From contig MNCI01023945.1 in NCBI GenBank assembly GCA_015680685.1, positions 465,004 through 529,003 of the forward strand: a DNA stretch of 64,000 bases, written 5' to 3'. This DNA comes from Gnetum montanum (lineage: Eukaryota > Streptophyta > Gnetopsida > Gnetales > Gnetaceae). How positions within the stretch are numbered: the first letter of the stretch is position 1; each line of letters begins with the position of its first letter. Position numbers and translations under genes: made by a program. Under the pieces are notes generated by a model. It searched no databases and was not told the origin of the DNA. It worked only from the letters and a program-made list of their open reading frames with translations. Below, in pieces: positions 45,754 through 56,699 of the stretch.

Positions 45754-46452
45754 ATATCAACTTTTATAGGAAAGAAAAGTTCAATATTATATACTAGAAC
45801 ATATTATCCATCATAATAGTGAGACATATTTTGAGATGAGATAATGATAATGGAAGGAGAAATGATGGACTATGTAAAGCCATATGAGAGATAGTAAAAT
45901 GTAATGAATGAAATGAGTTTTTGAAGCATATAATTTATTGATCCTCTTTATTCATATAAATCAAAAGTATTGCAAGCTAGAAAGGCCTTCCTTTTTATAG
46001 ATAAACATTGGAATCATACTAGGAAACATGAACCTTTCCCCATTACTTAGAATCTCCAAAAAAGTGAAAAAATGGATGAATTAGGATCATCTTAAAGTCC
46101 ATATGCCCATCAATTCATAACAATTCAAAAGTAATATTTGATTTCTCTATTTTATCCATTTCTATCCTAAAAGATAAATCATAATGTCACCTAATTTTGA
46201 CTACTAAGTTATAAATAATAAATAATTATTTTTTATGTCTTCATGGTCTTCTTCTTTGGATGATGTTGATGCCCTTTTACATACCATACTAAGGTTAACA
46301 ATGTATAACCTCATGATGCTTTGAAAAATCAAGAGAAAAAAATCAATTATTAGTAGACGAATGGTACTAATTCTAATATCATTTTACATATTTGTGCTCA
46401 AACATAAAATAGAAAAAGGATTTGATGTAACAACAAAAAGCGTTAGCAAAAT
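45754..46452. repeat. Host tandem repeat, unit 1
   Basis: About 700 bp from ATATCAACTTTTATAGG to GCGTTAGCAAAATAC. The next unit starts at 46453 with the same words. Includes CATCAATTCATAACAATTC and TTTATCCATTTCTATCC, repeated near 47970 and 48000. Confidence 0.7.
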
Positions 46453-46731
46453 ACCAACTTTTAAAGGAAAGGAAGGTATAATAGTATATGCTAGTACATA
46501 TTATCCATCATAATAGTAGGACCTATTTGGAGATGAGATAATAATAATAATGAATATGGAATGATAAATGATGGAAAATAAAAATAAATATGAGAGGTAG
46601 TAAAGTGTAATGAACGAAATGATTTTTTGAAGCATAAAACTTTTTTGAAGCATAAGCTGGAAAGACACTTCTATTTATAGGGAGGTGTCAAAATCTGAAA
46701 TCATTTTTATATAGGTATACCCCAAGATATA

Positions 46732-47718
46732 TGTTAAGTTGTTGATATGTAAAACCTTGAAAAATGGATAAAGTGGAAAATGTCCTTGTGGAATCTTGTT
46801 GGACTTGTAAAAGACAAAAGCATGAAGAGATTGAGATAAAGAGCATGTTGAGACCAAGATGCGAGCTGAGTTGTCAATCTAAACTAACGAAGTCTCAACC
46901 AAGATTGCAAGAGTTTGGTAAAGTCACAAGGATGCATGATATTTAGAAGTCAAAAGAAGATGTTTCAACAATTGTCAAGATGTCCCAAAGAAATAGCAGA
47001 TGTCCCTATTAAAAGGTCTAGATCTTAAGTGAGAAATCCTAGAAAAACAATAGACGTCCCAAGTGAGACATCCCACCTACAAGCATCTAAAAGTCAATGA
47101 GATGTTCCAAGCTTAAATGAGACATTCCAACTAGCTATTTTCTAGCCATTCTATAAACTCCAACAATCATTTGATAGTAATAAGAATTATCTACATATTC
47201 CCTTCATTGTACACATCTTATGAATCAATTTATTCTATAATTCTTTATTTGGTATTGCAATTGTGAAGAGCCTCAAGGAAAGGAATCTATAATTTGAGTA
47301 CATTCTCACCTTGATCTTTCTCTTCTCCCTTTGTAAGCCCTACAAGTTTGATGTGCTTCTTACAAGAAGGCATCTCTTGAGCTTATTAGGCCCTTGTAGT
47401 GTTAGGTGTATGTCTTAAGAGAAAACACCACATGTGAAGCTCAAGTTATTTTAAAAGTTGTGGGATCCTTGAAACCTTGAGCTTTTGGAACCTTACAAGA
47501 TTGGGTGTGTTTATGTGTAAAAACACCCTTTGTGAAGCTCAAACTTTATAAAGGTTGTGGTGTCCTTGAAACCACATTTTTGACGAAACAAACTTTGGAG
47601 ATGTGCAAGGATTCTGAGTGTGAAAGTACCCAAGTTAGTGAACCACGTACATTTGACTGTAGTTTTGGTTTTAACTGGTAGAATTTATTCAACCCCCCTT
47701 CTAAGTTCTATATCTTCA
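46732..47718 (+). mobile_element. Solo copia LTR
   Basis: 987 bp, TGTTAAGTTGTTGATATG ... TATATCTTCA, related to the LTRs of copia elements 1 and 2 (CTTGTAGTGTTAGG, CCTTGAAACCACATTTT, TTCAACCCCCCTTCTAAG near the end). Perfect 5-bp duplications ATATA at 46727-46731 and 47719-47723. No internal sequence. Confidence 0.85.
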
Positions 47719-47734
47719 ATATATAGTCCAATTA

Positions 47735-47825
47735 GAACTATAACTTAGCATTGTCCACTAGAATCAAATTTATGACTTAGATTTTTCAAATCAAAAGTCT
47801 TACCACTAGGCTAACACCTCATTGT
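47735..47825 (-). repeat. tRNA-like (SINE-head) sequence
   Basis: Minus strand TTAGCCTAGTGGTAAGAC resembles the D-arm/A box of a tRNA gene, followed about 40 bases on by AAATTTGATTC, a decayed B box. A second copy of the A-box part lies at 63935-63965. Too short and degenerate for a working tRNA; a tRNA-derived SINE fragment is likelier. Confidence 0.4.
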
Positions 47826-48527
47826 TAAGGTACTCCTATTTATAGAAGAACATTAGGACTATACTAGGGAATATGAACTAGCCTTACCCCATTACTTGTA
47901 ACCTTTAAAAGATGAAAAAAATTGGGTAAATCAAGACTGTTTTAAAGTACACTCACCCATCAATTCATAATAATTCAAAAATAATATTTGATTTCTCTAT
48001 TTTATCCATTTCTATCCTAAAAGATAAATCATAACATGATCTCTTTTTTTGGAGAGGGAGGATGGTATCTCAAATCCCAAAAAATATTAATAAGGAGTAA
48101 ACAAAATTCAAAGTACATTACAAGCTTGACATTAAGTAGAAATCATAAAAAAAATAGAAATAAAAACTCTCTAATTTTAGTATTATCTAATAAATTATAC
48201 AACCTTAAAATTGATACTTAGAAAAAATAAGTGAAGCTAATTAATTGTTAATAGAGAGGAAGATCACAGTCCTAACAAAATTTACAATTTCTAATTTTTA
48301 CTAAGTTACAAATCGTAAATAATGGTTTTTTGTGCCTTCATGATCTTCTTCTATGGATGAAGATGATGACCTCTTACATATCACACTAATGTCAACAATG
48401 TATAGCCTTCTAACAGATGCTTTGAACAATAAATAGAGAAAAATTAATTGTTAGTAGAAGGTTGGTTTAGTTGCTCAAATGTGAATAGCAAAAAGATTTG
48501 ATGTAGCAATAGAAAACTTCAGCAAAA

Positions 48528-50224
48528 TATCAACTTTTGTAGGATATGAAGATCTAATAGTATGTGCTAGCACATATTATTCATCATGATTAAACTTATG
48601 CTAATAATTTTTAGCATTTGTTGCAACCCTTTAGTCAATAGAAGATTTAATCTTTGGATAAATAGTAATCTTTTTACATAAGAAAAATTTGTTCTTACGT
48701 GCTATCTATTTGGACAATCAATACTTCTTGTCGTAAAAGTATTCATAAAAGTTTCTAGCTTCTCTAGTTTCTTTATTATCATTTGATCATTCTTGTCATT
48801 AACATTAACTTAATTTTTTCATCATTAATTTCAACATATTTTTTCTTTTCTTCAACATCTTTTTTTCACTAGTAGAAAAGGATAAATATTAAACAAATAT
48901 CCTTCACAATGACATTAGAAAAATTTTAGTATGTAATTAGTTGAATATAAGTCTTTCTACAAGAAATTCCTTTTTATAGTTAAAAATTTTGATTTTAACA
49001 AAAAAAAATTTCTAAAAACCAAATGATATGGAAATAGATTCCAGATGCTTAATGGGACTAAAAAGATCAGCAATTTATTGCTTAGCTATTTGAAGAATTA
49101 ATGGAATATTAAATTGCATGAAAAAACATAACATTTTTCAATATTCTTTATATTGGACATCAAAATTTGAAGTCCACCTACAAATCATTAACACTACATA
49201 CTTATATATAAAATAAGAAGCAAAAATTTTAGCATCAATTAGAGAAATCTGAGGTAATTTCTAAATAGATCAAATCTATTAGAGAAAAACGTAAGAAAGA
49301 AAGATTAGATTGATAAAGAAAAATTAGATATGCTCACCTCTCTCATGTAGTGTCATCCAACCTACATTAGCTTAGAAGGTGTTACATTGGCTATGTAATA
49401 TCATTTGTGTAAATTATACTTTGTTAAGATTTTTTCTCTAGATCTCCAATTTAATGTGTTATTAGTCATATTTGATATTAATCTTTATCATAGTTTAGCT
49501 ATGTAATATTTTTTGTATAATCTATACTTTAGTAAAGTAAGAATGGGATCATATCACCTCTAGATTGAAAATGAAAGATGAAACAAAGAGTAAAATAAAG
49601 ATATAATATATTAATTATGTTTACTACAAGTGGTATAAGATGAGTAATATGTATCATGTATCATTAGAGTGTTGCACAATACATTTCTTTAGAAGAAAAT
49701 TATAAATCGCTAGTCAATCTTTGTATAAGATATTTAAGCTATTAGTGTTAATTTCAAAATAGAATGCATGTTTAAGTTACATAAATATTAGACATATCTA
49801 TTGTACTCAAAATTTATTTGTACTGATGTATTTTGTAAAGTTCATTTTTCTAACATATTCTTTGGGTCTACATTAATGTAATAAAATATCAGTATTAGTC
49901 TATTTGATATTTTATCAGGACTAAGTTTCATTTTTTATTTAAGCTTGTAATTATGCTTTGACAAAATTTATATTTTAACATTTGTTTGAGGGATTGGACC
50001 CTAAAAATCATATTGATAATAAGCAAGAAATATTTAAAGTACATGAGTAGAAAATATATTAAAAGGTAACATCAAAAGGGAAAAAAATTCAATTTTAGGA
50101 ATCTACTCATGCATACAACCTTATAATTAATATTCTTAAAAATTAAGAGAGAGAATTGAATGATTAGTGAGGAGAATGAGGTGGGGGTGGGGGTGGGGAG
50201 GGGATGTTGGAACCTAAAAGAATA
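48528..50224. repeat. Third host repeat start and AT-rich flank
   Basis: Begins as a third repeat unit to about 48590, then AT-rich DNA without recognised features. 49985-50220 again matches 39015-39356 (GGACCCTAAAAATCATATTG, CAACCTTATAATTAATATTC), and a G-run (GGTGGGGGTGGGGGTGGGG) sits at 50190. Confidence 0.55.
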
Positions 50225-50229
50225 ACTAT

Positions 50230-51286
50230 TGTTGACCTTTTGCTATGTCAAAACCTTAAGGAAAATAGAGAAAATAGAATGTTTTTGGTGGATAATGATT
50301 TTGTAGGTCATGAACAAGAATTCCACAATGAGATTGAGAACTCAAGAAAATGAGATCTATGGCAAGCTAACAAAATAACGATTACATGGGCAAGATGAAA
50401 GCATGGATGAAAATAAAGACTACAAGTTTAATGAAGATGCTCCAAGGACTACCAGGAAGGCAAATTGACAAGAGAAAGCCTCAAAATTCAAGGCTCAAAA
50501 GTTAAGGAGATGTCTTGGAAAAGCAGTAGATGTCTATCTTCGACAGTCCCACCCTCTAGATAGACATCTCTCCTAAATTGGGGTTAATCTTATTTAGATG
50601 TCCAAACTTTGAAGTAGATGTCTACACTAGCTATTTAGTAGTTTTTGCATGAATTCCAGCGAGTTTTATGAAGTTTCAAGGCTATAAGATGATGTCAAAT
50701 TCTTGGGAGTTGTGCAAGTACTATTCCCACATAAGCTCCTCATTGTCTATTCTATGCAATTCTATTCTTGCTCCTCATCATAACATCATTTTCTTGATTG
50801 TATTTTTTTCTGAGCTTTAAGTACAAGGACCTATAAATTTAGTTACAGTTTTTTCTTGTTCTTTTCTCTCTTTCTTCTAGCCATGTGGGGTTGATGTGCT
50901 TCTTGTAAAAAGGCATTCGTATTGAGCTTTTCAAGATCCTGCAAGATTAAATGATTTTGCAACATTAAAACACTTTGGAGCAAAGCTCAATTTGTAAAGG
51001 TTATGGGATCCTTGAAACCACATTCTAAGATTATTGGGACCTTGAGGGGTTGAATGGTTTCACAGTGATGAAACACTCCATAGCAAAGCTTAGAGCTTGT
51101 ACAAGGTGTGATGCCCTTCAAACCACATTTTTTGAAGAAACAAAGTTTGGAGGTAGCCACAAATTCTCCCTCCAAGTGTGGACGTATCCAAGCTGGGGAA
51201 CCATGTAAAATTTGGTGTGCTCATGTGGCTACTACAGTTTTAATTGGGAAAATTTTTTAACCACCATTCTAAGTTCTTGATCCTTA
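50230..51286 (+). repeat. 5' LTR of copia element 2
   Basis: 1057 bp, TGTTGACCTTTTGCTATGTC ... TTGATCCTTA. Collinear with 62316-63383. Confidence 0.87.
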
Positions 51287-51288
51287 AG

Positions 51289-51301
51289 TGGTATCAGAGC
51301 C
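51289..51301 (+). promoter_or_regulatory. Primer-binding site, initiator tRNA-Met
   Basis: TGGTATCAGAGCC, exact, two bases after the LTR end. Standard for plant copia elements. Confidence 0.9.
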
Positions 51302-52180
51302 TAGTAATCTCATGTAGATAACTCAATGCAAACATGGAAGAAGCACTAAACATTAGATCACCAACAACTATCAAATTTAATTGGATAAATAAACTAATAT
51401 GCTTCATCAATTTCTTCTTAAAGTATTGTATTCAGTCCCTCTACTACATTAGTAAAGGTAACATTCTTATTCCCTCTTCCACATTTAGTTGGATATGTAA
51501 TAGGAGAAGCCATATAGCCTTCAAAAGAGAGTATAATTGCAGGTCCAGTAATATTTATGATAATTTGGACAAGAAGAGAAGTTCAAATAATCATAGATAT
51601 CATCATAAAGAAGATGGAAACTCATTCAAAGAAAGATATGAGTTGCTTTGCAATGAAATTATTTCTTTTTAAAGTCTATGCTTTAAAACGAAAGATATCT
51701 TATATGACAAAGAGATAAAGATTGCAACTCTTAATGATAAATGTTCTTATCTTAAGAAAGAAAACTAAGACTGAATGACTAAGATTCAAAGACTAACCAA
51801 GTTCATCGAGCAAATGAATAACAAATTTTTAGAAAAGCCTAAAGATCAAGAGTAAAACAATGTACACATCAAGGTTTCTTCAAAAGAAAGTTATTTTAGG
51901 TTTGGTAACATAACGAGATTTAATACTTTAAATTGTTTTTATTATGGAAAATTTGAACATGTTAAGGCTTGTTGTTATCTTTGGATGAAACATTATGCTT
52001 GGTCTTTTCAAAAATAGCCTAGACAAGGTACTTTGTAAGGAAAGAAAATTTGGGAGCAAAAAGAGAGAAAACTTGAACAAAACATGATGGCACAAGTTGC
52101 TATCTCTACAATTAAAACAAGCACATGGTATATTAACAGTATTTATTCAAGACATATTACAAGGAATAAAATCCAATTCA
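51302..52180 (+). pseudogene. Reduced gag and protease start of copia element 2
   Basis: 51334-51672 (112 codons) has no clear gag signature. NCFYYGKFEHVKACCYL near 51930-51975 is a copia gag zinc knuckle that has lost its second Cys. WYINSIYSRHITRNK near 52126-52170 is the WYLDSGCSRHMTG protease motif with the catalytic DSG changed to NSI. Gag length between primer site and knuckle is much shorter than normal, so an internal deletion is likely. Confidence 0.65.
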
Positions 52181-52529
52181 TACACTTTTCATAATAAAAT
52201 TTTCGAACATCACTTTTGGAGATGACATGGAAGCTCCTAGAATAAGTATGGGTACCATAGAAGGAAAAGAAACTTGTAGAATAAAAGACTTAACCATTGA
52301 AAACATGGTTATAGAAGGAACTAGAAGGAAAAAATTTACACCACTATATTTGGAGACAATCCTAACCTTGAATCCAAGCGCTTGATCCATAAGATAGATG
52401 ATGCTTGTATGTGGCATAGAAATTCGAGCCACATAAACAAAGAAATTCTTTAGTGGCAAAGGAAACGATTCATGAATTGCCCAACTCAATGACCACAATT
52501 TGAACACTTGTGAAGTACACTAAAAGGAA

Positions 52530-52691
52530 AAGCAAACAAGGGTAATATTTGGTAAGAAAAATTGCATCTCTACCTTTCATCCCTTAGATTTACTTCACAT
52601 GGATCTAGTTGGTCCTTCTCAAACACTTAGTTTGGGAAAAAAAATTATTTTCTAACCATTGTTGATGACTACTCTCATTTTACTTGGGTTA
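52530..52691 (+). pseudogene. Integrase of copia element 2, first part
   Basis: IFGKKNCISTFHPLDLLHMD, LVGPSQTLSLG and YFLTIVDDYSHFTWV are the start of the copia rve integrase domain; the second Asp block is intact. The frame changes near YFLTI. It stops at 52691, where the Athila-like element enters, and resumes at 59748. Confidence 0.8.
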
Positions 52692-53475
52692 TGATGAGCC
52701 GCAATATCGCGTCTGCCCCCGCAATATCATGGCCTACCGCAACATCTATAAATAAGAGGCGGCTTTCCCTATTTTAGGTACTTAGACTTAGACCCTTAGC
52801 CAAACTATAGCAGTTTTACCATTCCAAAGTTAGAATAATTTCCATGTGCCTGCAATAGGAGTCTTAAAGTGAATGGATCTTTATTCGAGCAAATTGTACT
52901 TGAGCACACATTTGTGTACGGCAATAAAGATGAACTTTCTAATAAACCTTGCAGCATGTGGACTAAGCTAAATAAGAATTAATTATTGTTAAATGTTTAA
53001 ATGCTTTCCTAGATAATTAATCTCTCTCAACCCTTGACTCTCCTAGTTAAGTGCACTCAGTACGACCAGTTCGAGCACGTATGTAGCGCTTGGTAAACCA
53101 GTAATAAGTAGCGTTTGGTAATCCCAGTAGCGTTGCACTAGTTTAGGGTGTGTACGGCAAGTGGGAATGAATACTAGTGCTAGGACAATTAGAACTTAGT
53201 TAGTGAATAGTTAAGGAAAGTTAGTCTCTTAGTTCTCTTCACCTTCCCCTATTAGCATAAGACATTAAAAAGATAAAAGATATAAAAATCATATACCTCA
53301 AGCTTACTTAACCATACAACCATGACAATACAAGTAAGTTTGGGAAGACAGCGATTGATTAACCTTAAGTGTTCGATTAAGGCGTGTAAGCACTTAGTCC
53401 TTGGAGTTTGACCAGATCACGCGTGAGACACTCGTATTCATATGGTTGAGTGTAGGGGTACCTTGCCACTCATCA
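52692..53475 (+). repeat. 5' LTR of Athila-like copy 2
   Basis: 784 bp, short type: TGATGAGCCGCAATATCGCG ... CCACTCATCA, TATAAA at 52747. The tip dyad is partly lost compared with the 3' LTR (CG to CA/TG changes). Confidence 0.9.
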
Positions 53476-53494
53476 TTGGCACCATTGCTGAGGA
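53476..53494 (+). promoter_or_regulatory. Primer-binding site, tRNA-Asp type
   Basis: TTGGCACCATTGCTGAGGA directly after the LTR; resembles TGGCGCCGTTGCCGGGGA with transitions. Confidence 0.6.
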
Positions 53495-53559
53495 CTTAGT
53501 TGTTTGTGTGCTACGTAGAACATAGGAGATCATTCACATCATTGGGATGCTAGAACGAA

Positions 53560-55350
53560 TCCTTAGGGTTGATCAAAAAGAAAAAAAATAAGATAATGGT
53601 AAACAACACACTAAACAAGACTAAAATATCTTCTTCTTTGCACAAAAGCACTTCACTGCCTAGGACCAACACAAAAGACAGTCGACGGCACAACACACGT
53701 AACCAAGATCTGCTAGTTCCTCAACAATTTCATGTGGTATATATTCATCACGATGAATATGTACCTGACTTTACCTTTATTCTCCATTAATATGAACAAC
53801 TGCGTTGGATAGACTTGGAGGGTAACCTAGTGTTGCCTCTAGACTGAGCAATTCCCAACATGCTCCTTCGTGCTCTCACATGAATAGGCATGTCACAGTT
53901 GTATGCAGAGTACGTTGCATGTGACCATGACACAAGGGACTACCATCCCCCAGAAGCGCAACATCAAAGGGACTTGTAACAGAAGAGATACTATACATAT
54001 TTGGAGGGAAAATGGCCCCATAATGCTCCACCCGTCTTAAGCGAAATTGAGGGTGGTGAACCTATTTCAATAGGTTCTCCACAAAAAGATGTTCCCCCTC
54101 CTAATGATGGTTAGGAGGTGGTGTATCAGAACCTCCACTCTACGATTCACAATCTTGGTTTTGATCCTCATAAACACTAAGTGTTCAATGAGGGAACACA
54201 AACACATGACAAGGGTGGGCAATCTAATCGTAATCACGATCGAGGTCGAGACCACCGAAGAGAAGGTAGAAAACATCATCATGGCGATGGTTCTCCTTCT
54301 TCTTCACCTTCATCCTCACATTCACCCTCTCCTTCAGTATCAGGACGTAGTCATAAGGAACCTAACCGTGAGGATAAAGGTAAACAAAGTGAGAAACCTC
54401 GACGAGAGAGTTGAGAGCGAGGGCAAGGGCACTCCAGAGAATCATGACATGGAAGAAGGGAGAGTAGGGAACCACGTAGGCATCACAAACACTATGAACA
54501 AAATGACCATGAAGAACCCCTACTCGTAACCCGAAGCATGTTAGATATCATGGAGGCCGTAAGAATTCCCACAAGGCACCAAAAAGATAGTAGGATCAAG
54601 AGGTTAGATATGAATAACATCCCACGATTTGAGGGGGGACACAACGCTAATCCTTAGAACCACTTACAAGCATTTCACAATGCATGTGCCTTGCAAAACA
54701 TTGAGAATGAATGGCAAAAGCTAAAGTTGTTTCCAAGGACACTAGTAAAAGAAGCGGAAAGCTGGTACCAATTCTTAGAACCAGAATCCATTCGAAGATG
54801 GAGTACGATGCTAGAACTGTTTAATGATAAGTATCAAACGTACTCCTAGGTGTCCAACCTATGAAAGCAAATCAAGGATGGAAGCAGGGAAGTCATGAAC
54901 CTTTGGATGCTGCCATGGACTGATATTATGCACTGTTACATCGTTGCCCAGGCCATGGTTACTTGTAGCAGGATCAACTACGCCATCTCATAGATGGACT
55001 TAGGCATGAAACAAGGAGAACCCTTGGAATGTATGCCCAAGGGAAATTATTAGAGCTTAGGTTCCATCAAGTTCATAGATTGTTGGAGCAAGTAGCCAAG
55101 GAAGAAGGAGGGCTACGTAAGAGAGAAAGTGTGGAAGAGTACAACCGCGATCCTTCCCTCCGAAAAAAAGGAGTGAGATTCTATGAGGAGGAGGAAGAGT
55201 CACCACTCAAAGAGATGGTGAATAGGAAAACCTTGCCACTCCAAAAATTAAAAACAGAAGTGTCAACAAAGGTAGATCAAATGTGGGACTCCCTAGATAG
55301 TAGATTTAAAACCGTTCTTAAAATTGTAGAGAAGTCTAAGGAGTGAGGTA
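53560..55350 (+). pseudogene. Athila-like gag, N-terminal and core (copy 2)
   Basis: 53569-53790 is a leader frame. 54181-54414 is Ser/Arg/His-rich (GDGSPSSSPSSSHSPSPSVS). The core at 54600-54850 reads FEGGHNANP, HLQAFHNACALQNIENEW, KLKLFPRTLVKEAESWYQFL and RWSTMLELFNDKYQTY, matching copy 1. It continues as LLRHLID-type and RTLGMYAQG text in shifted frames to 55029-55346 (LLELRFHQVHRLLEQVAKEE..., KVDQMWDSLDSRFKTVLKI), an acidic helical C-terminal part. Gag would package the RNA. About five stops or frame changes break it, including TAG at a likely Gln and one near SQVSNL. Confidence 0.75.
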
Positions 55351-55379
55351 GTGACTATGATAAAAAGAAAAAGAGGAAC

Positions 55380-55960
55380 ATGGACCATGCACGTAACAAA
55401 GGTAAGGATAAAATGGCCATCACCGAAGAGGTTGTGGATTCCGATACAGACAATGATGGTGGATGTGAGATATGCCAATACGACCATCCTAAGGGATGTT
55501 GCCCAGTAATCTCACATCTACAAGAGTCTGGGGTGTATGCACTCAACCCACAACTTAACAAACGGCAAGCACCCCAATGGTTACCTTATCCCCAAGGGAA
55601 CCCAAGGTAGTTCCACCAACCTTTAACATATTATCCAAGTGGAACTCCACCACAACCTATTGAGCAACACCAGCTGTGGAAATACCCATAGTCATGGGGG
55701 ATGCCACCACCATGGCAATAATACCCTTACCGGCAACCAGATCCATATGGCTATTACGTGCAGTAGCCAATCTCTCCACGTGAATCTATTGATCACATGA
55801 CACCACAACGTCACTATCAAGCTCAGGAGTATTATAGGACTCCTTCTCCTGGGAGAGACAACCCACAAACGTACCATCCTCCAAACCCATTCGCGACTCT
55901 CACACTGATAGCTCCATTACCACCCACTCCAGCAATGCAAGGGAAACTCCCCACTCAACC
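55380..55960 (+). pseudogene. Gag knuckle and Pro/Tyr-rich tail (copy 2)
   Basis: 55380-55610 is open (76 codons) and carries CEICQYDHPKGCC, a CX2CX3HX4C knuckle (C29, C32, H36, C41). The one-residue-short middle spacing is shared with copy 1, so it is a family feature. Beyond it a Pro/Tyr/Gln-rich stretch (MPPPW..YPYRQPDPYGYY) runs to about 55960, with stops at likely Gln/Trp positions. Confidence 0.7.
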
Positions 55961-56156
55961 GCATTAACGCAATGCTACAAGAGCTATAAACCTTCAACCC
56001 GCTACTAGTTCTGATAACCGTACAAAGAGAAGACCTTTCTTCAGAACCAACAATCCAACCAAGTTCTCACAACCACAAGTGGTTGAGCCTCTGAACACTT
56101 CTACATCAAATAAGGCTTCAAAGCTCCCTTCAAACCAAAAATAGAGCTCAACGCAC

Positions 56157-56696
56157 ATGATTATGTTAACACATGTCATCACTGACTGGATTAAGGAGGG
56201 CCACCTTCCCAAAAAATTCTCTGACCCTGGAAGCCTTTTAATCTATCTCCAAGTCGCTAGGAATGAACCATGTAAAGCTCTTCTGGACTCAGGTTCCGGA
56301 GTCAACTTAATATCACAAGAGATGTATAAAGCCTGGAACCTACCTCCACTAAAGAAGAGCAATATTTTTTTAGAGCTGGCCGACCAGTACATCACCATTC
56401 CCTTGGGATTGGTGGAGGATATAGTTACCACTGTGTGTGGGTGGTCATACCCAGCTGATTTCCTAGTGATACAAGTAAACAATGATAAAGAGGACTTCCC
56501 AATAATAATGGGGAGGGCATGGATAAATACCATAAACGCATGCCTAGAAATCCGTGATCTTTCCTTGGAAATATCTAAGGAAAACACTTTTGGGAAGATC
56601 GAGAAGAAGAAAGCTCCATGCATCACATACAGTAATACAGGGGGTGATTACGTACAGGAATGTTCAGCATTGCTTGCATGCAACCGACGTGCCTAA
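56157..56696 (+). CDS. Aspartic protease of the Athila-like element (179 codons open)
   Basis: Retroviral-type protease. ALLDSGSGVNLIS places the catalytic D-S-G at 44-46, LELADQYITIPLG lies near 72-85, FPIIMGRAWINTINACLEI at 114-132 is the IxGRxxL-type motif before the last helix. Wording is Athila-like (FL.LADR...P.G..ED). The enzyme cleaves Gag. The frame is intact from 56157 to a TAA at 56694, while gag upstream is broken. No RT follows, so the protease is the last recognisable protein of the element. Confidence 0.82.
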   Translation: MIMLTHVITDWIKEGHLPKKFSDPGSLLIYLQVARNEPCKALLDSGSGVNLISQEMYKAWNLPPLKKSNIFLELADQYITIPLGLVEDIVTTVCGWSYPADFLVIQVNNDKEDFPIIMGRAWINTINACLEIRDLSLEISKENTFGKIEKKKAPCITYSNTGGDYVQECSALLACNRRA

Positions 56697-56699
56697 TAA

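Larger units (their letters stand above)
46453..48527. repeat. Host tandem repeat, unit 2, split by a solo LTR and a further insert
   Basis: Starts CCAACTTTTAAAGGAAAGG and ends CAGCAAAATATC; a third start, AACTTTTGTAGGATATG, follows at about 48528. It contains the solo copia LTR (46732-47718) and about 260 extra bases at 48035-48295 that match 39015-39290. Confidence 0.65.

Noticed and set aside
46735-46740. TGTTGATATG at 46740 as the start of the solo copia LTR
   Set aside because: That start leaves flanks TAAGT and ATATA that do not match, whereas a start at 46732 gives perfect ATATA duplications.
47735-47825. Functional tRNA gene
   Set aside because: No closed acceptor stem or intact B box; at most a SINE-like relic.
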